The notes under the pieces are model-generated. The model searched no databases, was not told the DNA's origin, and saw only the letters and a list, made by a program, of their open reading frames with translations. A program made the translations under genes and the position numbers. Below are positions 49,830 through 56,547 of a DNA stretch of 64,000 bases, one piece after another; position 1 is the stretch's first letter, and every line of letters begins with the position of its first letter. The DNA is from Moraxella nasibovis (lineage in GTDB: Bacteria > Pseudomonadota > Gammaproteobacteria > Pseudomonadales > Moraxellaceae), in the NCBI RefSeq assembly GCF_029581575.1, contig NZ_CP089975.1, positions 1,426,001-1,490,000 on the forward strand, in the 5' to 3' direction.

Positions 49830-50232
49830 TCGCCCAACTTGCAATCTACAAGCCCAAGAACAGCTCATATCAGACGCCATCGCCAGTGGTGTGCGTGTGA
49901 CAGTATTGCCAGACCACGCGCCCAAGCCACGACCAGCGCACACGGTCAAATCATGGAAAGTGATGGACCTACCCAAGCCCAAAAAACCGCCCACCGCCAT
50001 CAAGCCCAGAGAAATCCACACCAACAAAGAACGCAGAAACCGCCTGCTCAAATGCTTGGAGCGTGTCGGCATCATGACGCCGGAGCAAATCACAGAAAAA
50101 TTTGGCTACGCCAAGCCCGAAAAAGCCGTCAGTAAGATCAACAGCGAACATGATAGGCTCATCATCCGCACCAAAAAAGTAGCGGTCACCGGCAAAAGAC
50201 GCAAAGCCGTCTACTTCTGTTATGTGGGGTGA
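49816..50232 (+). CDS. Phage early-region protein, unknown
   Basis: The 138-residue protein is basic, with a Pro-rich middle (KPKPRPAHTVKS) and a C-terminal winged-helix-like segment (LLKCLERVGIMTPEQITEKF). AAGGAGA lies eight bases before ATG 49816, and the start is inside the end of the previous frame. It may help load replication proteins, as such genes often sit before the replication initiator. Confidence 0.55.
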   Translation: MLAFNRPTCNLQAQEQLISDAIASGVRVTVLPDHAPKPRPAHTVKSWKVMDLPKPKKPPTAIKPREIHTNKERRNRLLKCLERVGIMTPEQITEKFGYAKPEKAVSKINSEHDRLIIRTKKVAVTGKRRKAVYFCYVG

Positions 50233-51233
50233 TGATGAACTTTTATAATTTTCACATCAATGATTTTAACGCCGCCACACGCCATCTGTCGCACCTAGAA
50301 CGGTCGTTTTATCGTGATCTGATAGACATGTACTACGACACCGAAAAGCCCATTACGGGCGATTTGGTGGCGTTATGCCGCCGTCTTGCCGTCCGCAATG
50401 ATGACGAGCGTCAAGCACTGCAAAATGTACTGGACGAATTTTTCACGCTCAAAAACGGCAGCTACCGCCACGCACGCATCGATCGTGAAATCAAAAACTA
50501 CCGCCACCGCCACGGCGAGAGTAACGGGCGTAACGACCGTAACGAAAAAGTAACGGAGCGTAACGCAAAAAGTAACGGCAATAGTAACGCAAAAAGTAAC
50601 GCCAATCCGTTATCCAATGCCGAGCGTCAAGCACGCCGCCGCCAAAAAGTCAAAATGCTCAAAACCCTTGAAAATAAAGGCGTAAAGATGGCAGAGGGGG
50701 CGACTTTTGACGAGATTTTGACCGCCTATGAGAGCGTAACGAATACCCCTACCGTAACGGAGCGTAACGCAAAAAGTAACGGCAAAAGTAACGCCATAAC
50801 CAATAACCAAGAAATAGATATATTAGCTAGCTACGAGCAGGAGAAAAATTTTGAAAAAAACAATGCAAAAAATCAAAAACCAACGCCTACGGTCAAAACA
50901 CCGACAACGCCAAATCCGACATTTGCGTTCAGTCAAGCACAACGAGACCTTTGCACCACCAAAGGTCTGAACATTGATGAGACTTTTGCCAAATTTCGCT
51001 TGTTTTACACTTCTCGCAATTTCAACTGCACCGAGAAAACTTGGATCGCCATGTTTGACAATTGGCTTGCCAAAGAACGCCTACCATCTGATCTCAACGC
51101 TAAAACCACGGCAGGCACAGGGTCAGCAGGCACAGGGTCAGTAACACCCGCAGGCGAAAGCTACATGGATTATCTTGCCAAAATCCAAGCAGAAAACCGA
51201 GCCTTCGCCATCGAGCATGGCATGGTCAATTAG
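50232..51233 (+). CDS. DUF1376 (YdaU-like) replication initiator, O-like
   Basis: The 333-residue protein opens with the DUF1376 domain (NFYNFHINDFNAATRHLSHL, then RSFYRDLIDMYYDTEKPI), common in phage replication initiators. The middle (about residues 95-200) is made of RNAKSNG/SNA repeats, and the C-terminal part (from about 235) holds a helical domain ending IEHGMVN. ATG 50232 overlaps the previous stop. The repeat region contains 13 GTAACG units in two clusters, which may be an origin inside the initiator gene, as in lambda O (see repeats). Confidence 0.75.
   Translation: MMNFYNFHINDFNAATRHLSHLERSFYRDLIDMYYDTEKPITGDLVALCRRLAVRNDDERQALQNVLDEFFTLKNGSYRHARIDREIKNYRHRHGESNGRNDRNEKVTERNAKSNGNSNAKSNANPLSNAERQARRRQKVKMLKTLENKGVKMAEGATFDEILTAYESVTNTPTVTERNAKSNGKSNAITNNQEIDILASYEQEKNFEKNNAKNQKPTPTVKTPTTPNPTFAFSQAQRDLCTTKGLNIDETFAKFRLFYTSRNFNCTEKTWIAMFDNWLAKERLPSDLNAKTTAGTGSAGTGSVTPAGESYMDYLAKIQAENRAFAIEHGMVN
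50521..50601 (+). repeat. GTAACG repeats, cluster 1 (candidate phage origin iterons)
   Basis: Eight copies of GTAACG start at 50521, 50530, 50539, 50550, 50560, 50572, 50584 and 50596 (steps 9-12 bases, near one helical turn). They occur in two codon frames (as GTA-ACG and as xGT-AAC-G), so the DNA word itself seems conserved, not just the peptide. Confidence 0.65.
50736..50793 (+). repeat. GTAACG repeats, cluster 2
   Basis: Five further copies start at 50736, 50754, 50764, 50776 and 50788, about 135 bases after cluster 1 inside the same gene. Same spacing logic as the first cluster. Confidence 0.62.
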
Positions 51234-51242
51234 GGGCTAATC

Positions 51243-51410
51243 ATGCGAGTGTATCACAATCCCACCACAGACCAGACCGCCATCATCAACAGCGACAAGG
51301 CAGACAAAGACGGCAATGTGTGGGTAGAAATTGACGGCAAACTGCCAGAACCAGTCAATTATGACGAATTTATCCACCAATTTACCACCATCGGAGAGTT
51401 AAAACCATGA
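51243..51410 (+). CDS. Small phage protein, unknown (55 residues)
   Basis: The frame MRVYHNPTTDQTAIINSDKA starts nine bases after the DUF1376 stop and ends in a TGA overlapping the next ATG (ATGA). It is polar and acidic with no membrane segment. Coupled spacing supports a real gene; no function recognised. Confidence 0.55.
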   Translation: MRVYHNPTTDQTAIINSDKADKDGNVWVEIDGKLPEPVNYDEFIHQFTTIGELKP

Positions 51411-51661
51411 AAAATCATCACAACCACCGCCTACCCCAAACCCCCAAGCGTGGGCAAATTTGGTCGCCAAAAGATGCCGCCCACCACGATGTCATCATCG
51501 CAGACACCGCCCCAGAGATAGTGCATCTGCAATATGTGGAAAGCCCAGAATTTACTTTCATGATGGATAAGGCGACCTTTTTACGGTACTACACATTTCG
51601 CCGCCACCTCAAGCCCATCGTGCCAGTTTGCACCATCTACAATGAACCATTTTTTGCCTAA
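51407..51661 (+). CDS. Small phage protein, unknown (84 residues)
   Basis: The product contains PKRGQIWSPKDAAHHDVIIAD and ends with FRRHLKPIVPVCTIYNEPFF. The KRGQIW...H motif suggests a small SH3-like fold, seen in several short phage proteins, but this is a guess. It is translationally coupled to the gene before and closes the early rightward operon. Confidence 0.55.
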   Translation: MKNHHNHRLPQTPKRGQIWSPKDAAHHDVIIADTAPEIVHLQYVESPEFTFMMDKATFLRYYTFRRHLKPIVPVCTIYNEPFFA

Positions 51662-51913
51662 TCTGCCGTTTTCGCCATCGCAATCATTCGCAATGGCGAA
51701 ATCCCCCACAAAATGGGTCGTATATGCCACGCTAAGCCCCTTATTTCGCTAAGTTTTGCATCGTCCGACCCATACACCACCGCACCCATCTCGCCCTGCA
51801 ATCAAAGCGAGAGATTAAAACCCCGCAAGGGGGAGGGGGCATCGCACGGCTCGCTGTCGGCGACAAAAAAACAAAACCGCCAGCGTGGGCGGTCTTGTGG
51901 TGGAGAGAAAGGA
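51662..51913. other. Structured spacer between the early operon and the peptide/RNA module
   Basis: A 9-bp hairpin (TTTCGCCAT with ATGGCGAAA, 51670-51701) follows the early operon. A 77-residue frame on the plus strand (51713-51946) has no family resemblance and runs into the opposite gene, so I do not call it. Phage-leader-like GC-rich stretches with AAGCCCC and GAGGGGGC are present. Nothing else is clear. Confidence 0.4.
51870..51893 (-). terminator. Terminator of module A
   Basis: On the minus strand ACCGCC and GGCGGT form a stem followed by TTTTGTTTTTTTG, 20 bases after the stop of the gene at 51914. Confidence 0.75.
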
Positions 51914-52117
51914 TTATTGGTTAAGGGTCTGGTCATGGGCGAGTAAGGCAGCCTTGACGGCTTTGGCGACTGAACCGTAACGCTCAACCAGTCTATCCAG
52001 TGCGGCGAGAGCTTCGGCATCCTTTGGCATGAACTGCACGGTGGTGGAACGCAGAGCCTTGGCGTTGTAATTGGCTTTGGCTCGCTTGGTGTATTCGGTA
52101 TTGGCATAGTTTGACAT
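51914..52117 (-). CDS. Small DNA-binding-type protein, module A
   Basis: The 67-residue protein (start MSNYANTEYTKRAKANYNAK) ends in a helical segment (AEALAALDRLVERYGSVAKA then VKAALLAHDQ) that fits an Arc/CopG-like or antitoxin-like fold. ATG 52117 has AAGGAG seven bases upstream. The gene is the distal part of a transcript that starts with a 21-residue hydrophobic peptide and a structured RNA. The same order is repeated at 52781-53253 with a non-identical partner protein. Confidence 0.65.
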   Translation of the reverse strand: MSNYANTEYTKRAKANYNAKALRSTTVQFMPKDAEALAALDRLVERYGSVAKAVKAALLAHDQTLNQ

Positions 52118-52150
52118 GACAAACTCCTTATGGTAGTATAATCGGTAATG

Positions 52151-52199
52151 TAAGGGGTGGGCGGTGTTTCCAGTCGCCCTGCCGTAGGTTAAACCCTTA
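52151..52199 (-). ncRNA. Candidate structured RNA element, module A
   Basis: Between the peptide and the distal gene, TAAGG (52199-52195) pairs with CCTTA (52155-52151), a GGTT/AACC arm lies near 52187-52195, and GGGCG/CGCCC (52179-52175 with 52163-52159) closes a loop containing TGGAAAC. GGCAGG joins the arms. Module B has the same order with different stem bases but kept pairing (for example GGTTAGG/CCTAGCC), the mark of a conserved RNA fold. Whether it acts in cis or as a separate RNA is unknown. Confidence 0.55.
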
Positions 52200-52210
52200 G
52201 GCACTTGGTA

Positions 52211-52276
52211 TTAGTACGCTGGAGTACTAATCATTACCAAGACCACAACGATCAGAAGTTTTACCAGAACTTTCAT
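52211..52276 (-). CDS. 21-residue hydrophobic peptide, module A
   Basis: The frame from ATG 52276 has AAGGAG seven bases upstream and encodes a lysine-bearing start (MKVLVKLL), a hydrophobic run (IVVVLVMIS) and the end TPAY-stop. Module B encodes a peptide of identical length (MKTALKLI, IVIIALLLLSY-type run, PAY-stop). Such peptides resemble small membrane toxins of type I systems or leader peptides. A clean promoter and hairpin lie upstream. Confidence 0.6.
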   Translation of the reverse strand: MKVLVKLLIVVVLVMISTPAY

Positions 52277-52333
52277 CTCGTTTCTCCTTACAGGTTGTCG
52301 CTGGTTTTGCTTAACAGGTCAGCGAATTAACCT

Positions 52334-52363
52334 ACAAGGCAAGGCTCCTACCCCTTGCCTTGT
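52334..52363 (-). promoter_or_regulatory. 5' hairpin of module A transcript
   Basis: ACAAGGCAAGG (52334-52344) pairs perfectly with CCTTGCCTTGT (52353-52363), loop of eight. It begins at the expected start site, seven bases from the -10 box, so it would cap the 5' end of the RNA. Module B has an analogous hairpin. Confidence 0.65.
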
Positions 52364-52370
52364 TGTTTGT

Positions 52371-52399
52371 ATTATATCCTAGATAGTATATAAAGTCAA
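52371..52399 (-). promoter_or_regulatory. Consensus sigma-70 promoter of module A
   Basis: On the minus strand TTGACT (52399-52394), 17 bases, TATAAT (52376-52371). The start site is predicted near 52364. Module B has the same hexamers and spacing. Confidence 0.8.
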
Positions 52400-52455
52400 G
52401 TAATTTATGCCATAACTGCGTGAATTATTTGGCTTTTTTTATTGCCAAAGCCTTT

Positions 52456-52480
52456 TGTTGTAAATCCATCATCTACAACA
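52456..52480. promoter_or_regulatory. TGTTGTA-N11-TACAACA site, copy 1
   Basis: A perfect 7-bp inverted repeat. Read on the other strand the 25 bases match 62469-62493 in the late divergent promoter at all but one position. The likely binder is the Ogr-type activator encoded at 54406, or another phage regulator. Confidence 0.6.
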
Positions 52481-52528
52481 CGCCATCATTTACCCCCACG
52501 CCATTCATCGACATAATAGCCAACAAGC

Positions 52529-52563
52529 AAAACGCCCAAAGCTGGCAGGCTCTGAGCGTTTTT
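52529..52563. terminator. Hairpin terminator between phage transcripts
   Basis: AAAACGC (52529-52535) pairs with GCGTTTT (52556-52562), with an inner AGC/GCT pairing, and a T-run follows on the plus strand. It could end transcripts arriving from either side. Confidence 0.6.
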
Positions 52564-52602
52564 AATTTAACCCTTTTAATGCAGAAAAGGATATAAACTT
52601 AG

Positions 52603-52755
52603 ATGAATTTTAACATAGATTTTGGGCAGTGGGTAGTAAAAATGCTGGAAAAATATGAAAGTTCCCCAAAAGTAAGATTCTTAATTAACTGGCTGGTGGC
52701 GTGCTTAACAATTTTTGTTTTGGCGAGCCTTATCACAGCAATTCGCTGGTGGTAG
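52603..52755 (+). CDS. Small membrane protein (50 residues)
   Basis: The frame MNFNIDFGQWVVKMLEKYES continues with one membrane helix (LINWLVACLTIFVLASLITA) and ends IRWW. AAAGG lies about 13 bases before the ATG. It points opposite to the peptide modules on both sides and may be part of the same regulatory region. No family assigned. Confidence 0.5.
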   Translation: MNFNIDFGQWVVKMLEKYESSPKVRFLINWLVACLTIFVLASLITAIRWW

Positions 52756-52780
52756 GGCTTGACAAGGGTGTGGTAATGGG

Positions 52781-52981
52781 CTAATCAAACCCCTTTTCGT
52801 ACGCACGCACCGCTTCTACAATGAGCTGGTTTTGGGGCAATCCTAGACGCTCTGCAACTTGTTCAATCATAGCGATGTCATCTAAGTGTAGCTTAAAGGC
52901 TTTGATTTTAATACCCCTTTTAGCATCGCTATCAGCTTGGATTTGGGTGCGTGATTTGGGGTTTGTGGTAACTTTTGGCAT
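52781..52981 (-). CDS. Ribbon-helix-helix-type protein, module B
   Basis: The 66-residue protein has a basic N-terminus (MPKVTTNPKSRTQIQ) and then IKIKAFKLHLDDIAMIEQVA, RLGLPQNQLIVEAVRAYEKG, the strand-helix-helix pattern of Arc/CopG repressors. It follows the second peptide and RNA element. AGGA stands nine bases before ATG 52981. It is analogous to the 51914-52117 protein in place but not clearly homologous by eye. Confidence 0.7.
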   Translation of the reverse strand: MPKVTTNPKSRTQIQADSDAKRGIKIKAFKLHLDDIAMIEQVAERLGLPQNQLIVEAVRAYEKGFD

Positions 52982-53016
52982 TTGACTTTTTCCTATGGGT
53001 TTGTTAATATAAAAGA

Positions 53017-53072
53017 TAAGGAGTGGCTAGGCGTTTCCACCTAACCTGCCTTAGTAGTTCGGAGCTACCTTA
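53017..53072 (-). ncRNA. Candidate structured RNA element, module B
   Basis: TAAGG (53072-53068) pairs with CCTTA (53021-53017); GTAG/CTAC (53068-53065 with 53057-53054) forms a second arm; GGTTAGG/CCTAGCC (53046-53040 with 53031-53025) closes a loop with TGGAAAC. The motif GGCAGG (53050-53045) and the loop are identical to module A while the stems differ with compensation. It ends about 35 bases before the downstream gene. Confidence 0.55.
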
Positions 53073-53083
53073 GGCTTTTACTG

Positions 53084-53149
53084 TTAGTAAGCTGGATAGC
53101 TTAGCAACAGCAGAGCGATGATTACGATTAGTTTAAGTGCCGTTTTCAT
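53084..53149 (-). CDS. 21-residue hydrophobic peptide, module B
   Basis: ATG 53149 has AAGGAG six bases upstream. The product begins MKTALKLI, has a strongly hydrophobic middle and ends SYPAY. Length, charge pattern and last three residues equal those of module A although the middle codons differ, which argues for selection on a real peptide. Confidence 0.6.
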   Translation of the reverse strand: MKTALKLIVIIALLLLSYPAY

Positions 53150-53196
53150 CGTTTACTCCTTGTTTTTTGATGGTAACGATGGCTACCACCTTACCA

Positions 53197-53217
53197 ATCA
53201 AGCAACCCTTGCTTGAT
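53197..53217 (-). promoter_or_regulatory. 5' hairpin of module B transcript
   Basis: ATCAAGCAA (53197-53205) pairs with TTGCTTGAT (53209-53217), loop CCC, beginning at the predicted transcription start. A second stem TGGTA/TACCA follows before the peptide ribosome-binding site. Confidence 0.6.
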
Positions 53218-53224
53218 GGTGTAT

Positions 53225-53253
53225 ATTATAGGTTAAACCTACATTAAAGTCAA
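53225..53253 (-). promoter_or_regulatory. Consensus sigma-70 promoter of module B
   Basis: Minus-strand TTGACT (53253-53248), 17 bases containing the palindrome AGGTTTAACCT, TATAAT (53230-53225). Same arrangement as module A. Confidence 0.8.
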
Positions 53254-53311
53254 GTATTTTCTGGCTTTTTGCTAAAAATATTTGACTTTTTTATCGCCTT
53301 AAAGAAAGGGC

Positions 53312-53341
53312 TTGACAAAAGCTCACTCAATACGCTATGAT
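53312..53341 (+). promoter_or_regulatory. Promoter of the C4-like RNA / antirepressor transcript
   Basis: TTGACA (53312-53317), 18 bases, TATGAT (53336-53341). The start site is predicted near 53348, at the 5' end of the C4-like RNA. Confidence 0.65.
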
Positions 53342-53348
53342 AATTGCA

Positions 53349-53407
53349 AGGTGTCGAAACCTCAATCATAAGCGGATAACCGCAACCGAAATTTTAGCGG
53401 TTTTTTA
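53349..53407 (+). ncRNA. C4-like antisense RNA
   Basis: A stretch of about 60 nt between a promoter and a hairpin (AACCG/CGGTT) with T-run at 53384-53406 carries no protein frame. Its bases 53350-53375 are complementary, with small gaps, to 53542-53568 downstream (GGTGTCGAAA against TTTCGAACACC, and CATAAGCGG against CCGACTTATG). P1/P7 C4 RNAs work in this way: an RNA processed from the leader of the antirepressor transcript pairs with it and blocks its translation. The KilA-N gene follows, as expected. Confidence 0.6.
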
Positions 53408-53462
53408 ATATCCAAAATTCACTATACGAATTTGTATGGTGCAAAAATCCCCAAATTTCCAC

Positions 53463-53478
53463 TGTTGGAATTCCAACA
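53463..53478. promoter_or_regulatory. 16-bp perfect palindrome TGTTGGAATTCCAACA
   Basis: Self-complementary over all 16 bases, between the C4-like RNA and its target. It may bind a dimeric regulator. An imperfect ATAC...GTAT repeat lies about 35 bases upstream. Confidence 0.5.
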
Positions 53479-53541
53479 CTGCAAAAGTTTATGTTGGGGG
53501 TGGTGGCGAGATAAGGCGAGCAATCGCACGAATAAGCCCAG

Positions 53542-53568
53542 CCGACTTATGACGGCTTTCGAACACCC
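53542..53568 (+). promoter_or_regulatory. Target region for the C4-like RNA
   Basis: This stretch in the leader of the KilA-N gene contains the complement of the C4-like RNA (CTTATGACGG and TTTCGAACACC). In P1 the target overlaps the translation start of a small upstream frame needed for antirepressor synthesis; an ATG lies inside this target (53549). Confidence 0.5.
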
Positions 53569-53616
53569 CTAACGCCCTAATCGGCAAATTTCGAAAAATT
53601 TCATAAGGAGTTCATA

Positions 53617-54390
53617 ATGAACAATCTTTCTGTTGCCAATATCGCAATCTCCACTTACAACAACCTTTTTTCCTTGAACGATTTGCACAAAGCAAGTGGC
53701 AACGAAAATAAACACCGCCCAACTTTCTTTTTTCAAAACCAACAAACCAAAGACCTAATCCACGAAATTGAAAGCGAAAACACCATTGCCTACCACACCG
53801 TAAACGGTGGTAAAAATCGTGGCACTTATGTCTGTGAAGAACTGGTCTATGCCTATGCGATGTGGATTAGTGCTAAATTCAATCTAATGGTAATCCGAGC
53901 GTTTAAGGCTCTTAATACTGGTGCTATTCCTTGCCTAGCCAAAACCACCACCGACGACCGCCGTCATCTGGTGCAAGCGGTCAATGCCTTGGTTCATAAA
54001 CACAGACTGCCCCACGATGAAGCCTATCGCATGGTGCATCAGTATATGGGCGTTGGTGGTATTGATGAGATTGCCCTTGATGATTTGCCAAAGGCGGTCG
54101 CTTATGTGCATCGTCTGACACTAGGCAGTAGCCATGATGAAACGCACGCTAAGAACAATGCCTTTTGGCGTACTGTTGGCATGATAGAATACGAGCGTCT
54201 GTGTGAAGACCTAGATGCCATCTCATCTGTCATCACCCGAGCAGGGCAAACGCTAGCCAATCTCAATCGTTCAAAGGCGCTGATTTATGACGCCTTGGCT
54301 GAACAGCGAATGGCTTGTCATGGCAAATACGACCGCCAAGCCATCACTGATGAAGCCTATGCTTTCATTGGGCGAGCATATCAACGATAA
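53617..54390 (+). CDS. KilA-N / ORF6C antirepressor-type protein
   Basis: The 257-residue protein has a KilA-N domain (FSLNDLHKASGNENKHRPTF, then VCEELVYAYAMWISAKFNLM) and an ORF6C-type C-terminal region (AVNALVHKHRLPHDEAYRMV). This pairing is found in phage antirepressors that lift CI-type repression. AAGGAG precedes ATG 53617. The C4-like RNA and palindrome upstream fit a controlled antirepressor. Convergent with ogr. Confidence 0.83.
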   Translation: MNNLSVANIAISTYNNLFSLNDLHKASGNENKHRPTFFFQNQQTKDLIHEIESENTIAYHTVNGGKNRGTYVCEELVYAYAMWISAKFNLMVIRAFKALNTGAIPCLAKTTTDDRRHLVQAVNALVHKHRLPHDEAYRMVHQYMGVGGIDEIALDDLPKAVAYVHRLTLGSSHDETHAKNNAFWRTVGMIEYERLCEDLDAISSVITRAGQTLANLNRSKALIYDALAEQRMACHGKYDRQAITDEAYAFIGRAYQR

Positions 54391-54405
54391 AAAAGAATGG
54401 CAGAC

Positions 54406-54675
54406 CTAAGCCCACTCTGCCAACTCATCAAACATGTCTGGTGTACTGTCATTGCTCGGTAGACTTGGTGGTCGTCTGCCCTGCGGTAATTTGATGGCAG
54501 GGTCTGGGGTGGCGGACGGCGACAGTTCGCCATCGCATTCGCAGTTGTAAGTACCAGTCCAGCCACAAGATAGGTTTTGGCACTGCACCCACAGCCGTCG
54601 CAGTAAGATGTGTTCGTTACGACTGGTGCGAATGCGGATGGTTTTTTGTTTGCAATGTGGACAGATCCAAGACAT
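54406..54675 (-). CDS. ogr: Ogr/Delta-family late-gene activator
   Basis: The 89-residue protein has the zinc finger of P2 Ogr: CPHC at the N-terminus and, after LLRRLWVQCQNLSCGWT, the second CxxxxC pair, in the pattern C-x2-C...C-x4-C. Ogr/Delta proteins bind dyad sites upstream of late promoters and recruit RNA polymerase. It lies 64 bases after gene D in the same direction, as in P2. Candidate sites at 52456-52480 and 62469-62493 are described separately. Confidence 0.85.
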   Translation of the reverse strand: MSWICPHCKQKTIRIRTSRNEHILLRRLWVQCQNLSCGWTGTYNCECDGELSPSATPDPAIKLPQGRRPPSLPSNDSTPDMFDELAEWA

Positions 54676-54739
54676 GATTTAGCTCCTTATTTTTTTGTTA
54701 ATTATACCACCGATGATTGAGAACAAAGGGACAAAATGG

Positions 54740-56011
54740 CTATTTTTTGGCTTTGGCGCGAGCTTGTTTTTTCTGTTCGCGGGCTTTTTGTCCGTCTTTG
54801 GATTTGGGGTTTTTGGCGGTTTTGGATTCGTCCTTGCCATCTTTGCCTTTTTTGGACTTTTTGTCGTCTTTTTCGCCTACGGTGACGGGCGGTGCGGTCT
54901 CGTCAGACTCGGACAAGAGCCGTTCACATTCGATGCTGCAAGTATAGCCGCTTTCATCCAGCTGATGGACAACATTGGTCAGCGTCCAGTCGTGGGCGTC
55001 AATACTGTCTTTGATACCGACTACCATCACAGGCATCTGTGGCATGAGTAATGGGTCGCCGTGGGCGAGCGTATAGCTTAGCTTGGCGGTATCTCGGCGT
55101 GCGCGTTTGTAGGCTGCCATCGCTGCTTCGGTGGCGCTTTTTTGGTCGCGATGCACATAGCGTATCTCACGCACGCTGTCATCTTCTGTGCCGACCAGCA
55201 CGGGCACTTTGTCTTTTTTGGCAACATCATAAAAATGCGTGCGCACACCTGAGATGCTGTCTGCATTCTCGGTGTAGCTGTGGCGGTCGCCTAGGGTGCG
55301 TGTGATGACCATCGTGGGTAGTGGCTCGCCTGACACGCTCTCATGCACACCAAGCGGCATCATCAGCAAGATGTCGTCCTTAATCATTGCGGTGGCGTCA
55401 AACTCTTCGGCAAGGCGTGTTAATAGACTGATGTCCGATTCGTTCTGATCAAGGTGATAAATATCTTTTTTGGCAAGTTCTGGGTGGATCTTGGCGGTCA
55501 GACCATGCTCGTGGGCGATTTGTTGGGCGATTTTGTCCAGTGTGGTTTTTTCAAAACTGCGTTCTTTTTTCTGGCGAATGGTCTCTTTTAGATCGGCGGA
55601 CATGGCTCGGATGGTGAGCGTGTCTGGTGCGCCTTGGTGGGTAATTTCGTTGACAATGAACGCCCCTTTATAGACCATGCTGGTCGTGTGCCAGCCCAAA
55701 TGCAGCTCAATGAACGCTCCTTTGAGTGGAATTTCAAGCGCCCCATCATGGTCAGATAAGCTGACTTCCAGCGTGTCGGCTTCAAGCCCACGGTTGTCGG
55801 TCAAAGTCAAACTCATCAGCCGTGAATGAATGCCATCGGTCATGTTTTGCCCGTTGATGATGAGCGACCAGATGGGCTGTGGGTAGCTTTGTTCTAAGGC
55901 GTTGGCAATGTTGCCTGCCGCCAATGAGATAAAGTCCGCCCCTGCGTGCAGGACGGTTTTGCCTTGTTGCTTTAAAGCATCGATGCGTAAATTTGTCATT
56001 GCGTTCATCAT
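54740..56011 (-). CDS. D: Tail protein gpD (late control D, hub-like)
   Basis: The 423-residue protein has the P2 D family pattern: HSRLMSLTLTDNRGLEADTL, then EIPLKGAFIELHLGW and LLTRLAEEFDATAMIKDD, corresponding to the T4 gp27-like hub fold. The last 60 residues are unusually rich in Lys and Glu. GGAGGGGGT precedes ATG 56011. Third from the end of the minus-strand tail operon. Confidence 0.9.
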   Translation of the reverse strand: MMNAMTNLRIDALKQQGKTVLHAGADFISLAAGNIANALEQSYPQPIWSLIINGQNMTDGIHSRLMSLTLTDNRGLEADTLEVSLSDHDGALEIPLKGAFIELHLGWHTTSMVYKGAFIVNEITHQGAPDTLTIRAMSADLKETIRQKKERSFEKTTLDKIAQQIAHEHGLTAKIHPELAKKDIYHLDQNESDISLLTRLAEEFDATAMIKDDILLMMPLGVHESVSGEPLPTMVITRTLGDRHSYTENADSISGVRTHFYDVAKKDKVPVLVGTEDDSVREIRYVHRDQKSATEAAMAAYKRARRDTAKLSYTLAHGDPLLMPQMPVMVVGIKDSIDAHDWTLTNVVHQLDESGYTCSIECERLLSESDETAPPVTVGEKDDKKSKKGKDGKDESKTAKNPKSKDGQKAREQKKQARAKAKK

Positions 56012-56023
56012 TACCCCCTCCCT

Positions 56024-56533
56024 TTATTGCCCTTGACCAATATCCAACCCATAATCATTCGCCAAGCCGACCACTTTGCCAGTATCTACGCCATACGCGG
56101 CGGCGGTCTGTAATGCTGCACCGCCCACCGCTCGCAAGGTGTTGTCTTTCAAGGTTTTTGGCGTGCTGATTTGGGTCAATTCGATGATAAATTCCACCTT
56201 TCTTGCCGTGCCGTTCTTGAAGAACACGCTGTGTGTCTCATTGATGGACTCGATCACATATTGCCCCCACACACGCCCATTGCCACAGATGAGCGGATAG
56301 GCTTTGCCTTTGTCTGCCATGTTAGACAGCTGAATCAGTGATTTTTGGTTACCAAACTCAGGAACGATAGAGCCTGACAGCGTAATGCTGTTCTCTCCAC
56401 GCCCCAAAAACTGATACGCTGGCAATGTACCAACACGGCTATTACTGGCGTGCCGCCATTCTGTTTTTTGGACAAGCTGCTGATAAGCGGCGGTGCTGAT
56501 GCGAAATACGAACATACCAATAATCATCATCAT
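56024..56533 (-). CDS. U: Tail protein gpU
   Basis: The 169-residue protein resembles P2 U: FRISTAAYQQLVQKTEWRHA, then GRGENSITLSGSIVPEFG and DKGKAYPLICGNGRVWGQYV, a tail-completion protein. Three ATGs in a row give starts between 56533 and 56527, GGAG upstream. Between T and D as in P2. Confidence 0.88.
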   Translation of the reverse strand: MMMIIGMFVFRISTAAYQQLVQKTEWRHASNSRVGTLPAYQFLGRGENSITLSGSIVPEFGNQKSLIQLSNMADKGKAYPLICGNGRVWGQYVIESINETHSVFFKNGTARKVEFIIELTQISTPKTLKDNTLRAVGGAALQTAAAYGVDTGKVVGLANDYGLDIGQGQ

Positions 56534-56547
56534 AATTTCATCTCCTG

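Noticed and set aside
50521-50793. CRISPR-like array
   Set aside because: The repeated unit is only six bases with 3-12 base spacing and lies in a coding gene; no spacers or cas genes.
51713-51946. 77-residue protein on the plus strand
   Set aside because: Composition is odd, it crosses a terminator and runs into an opposite gene, and I see no family or ribosome-binding site.
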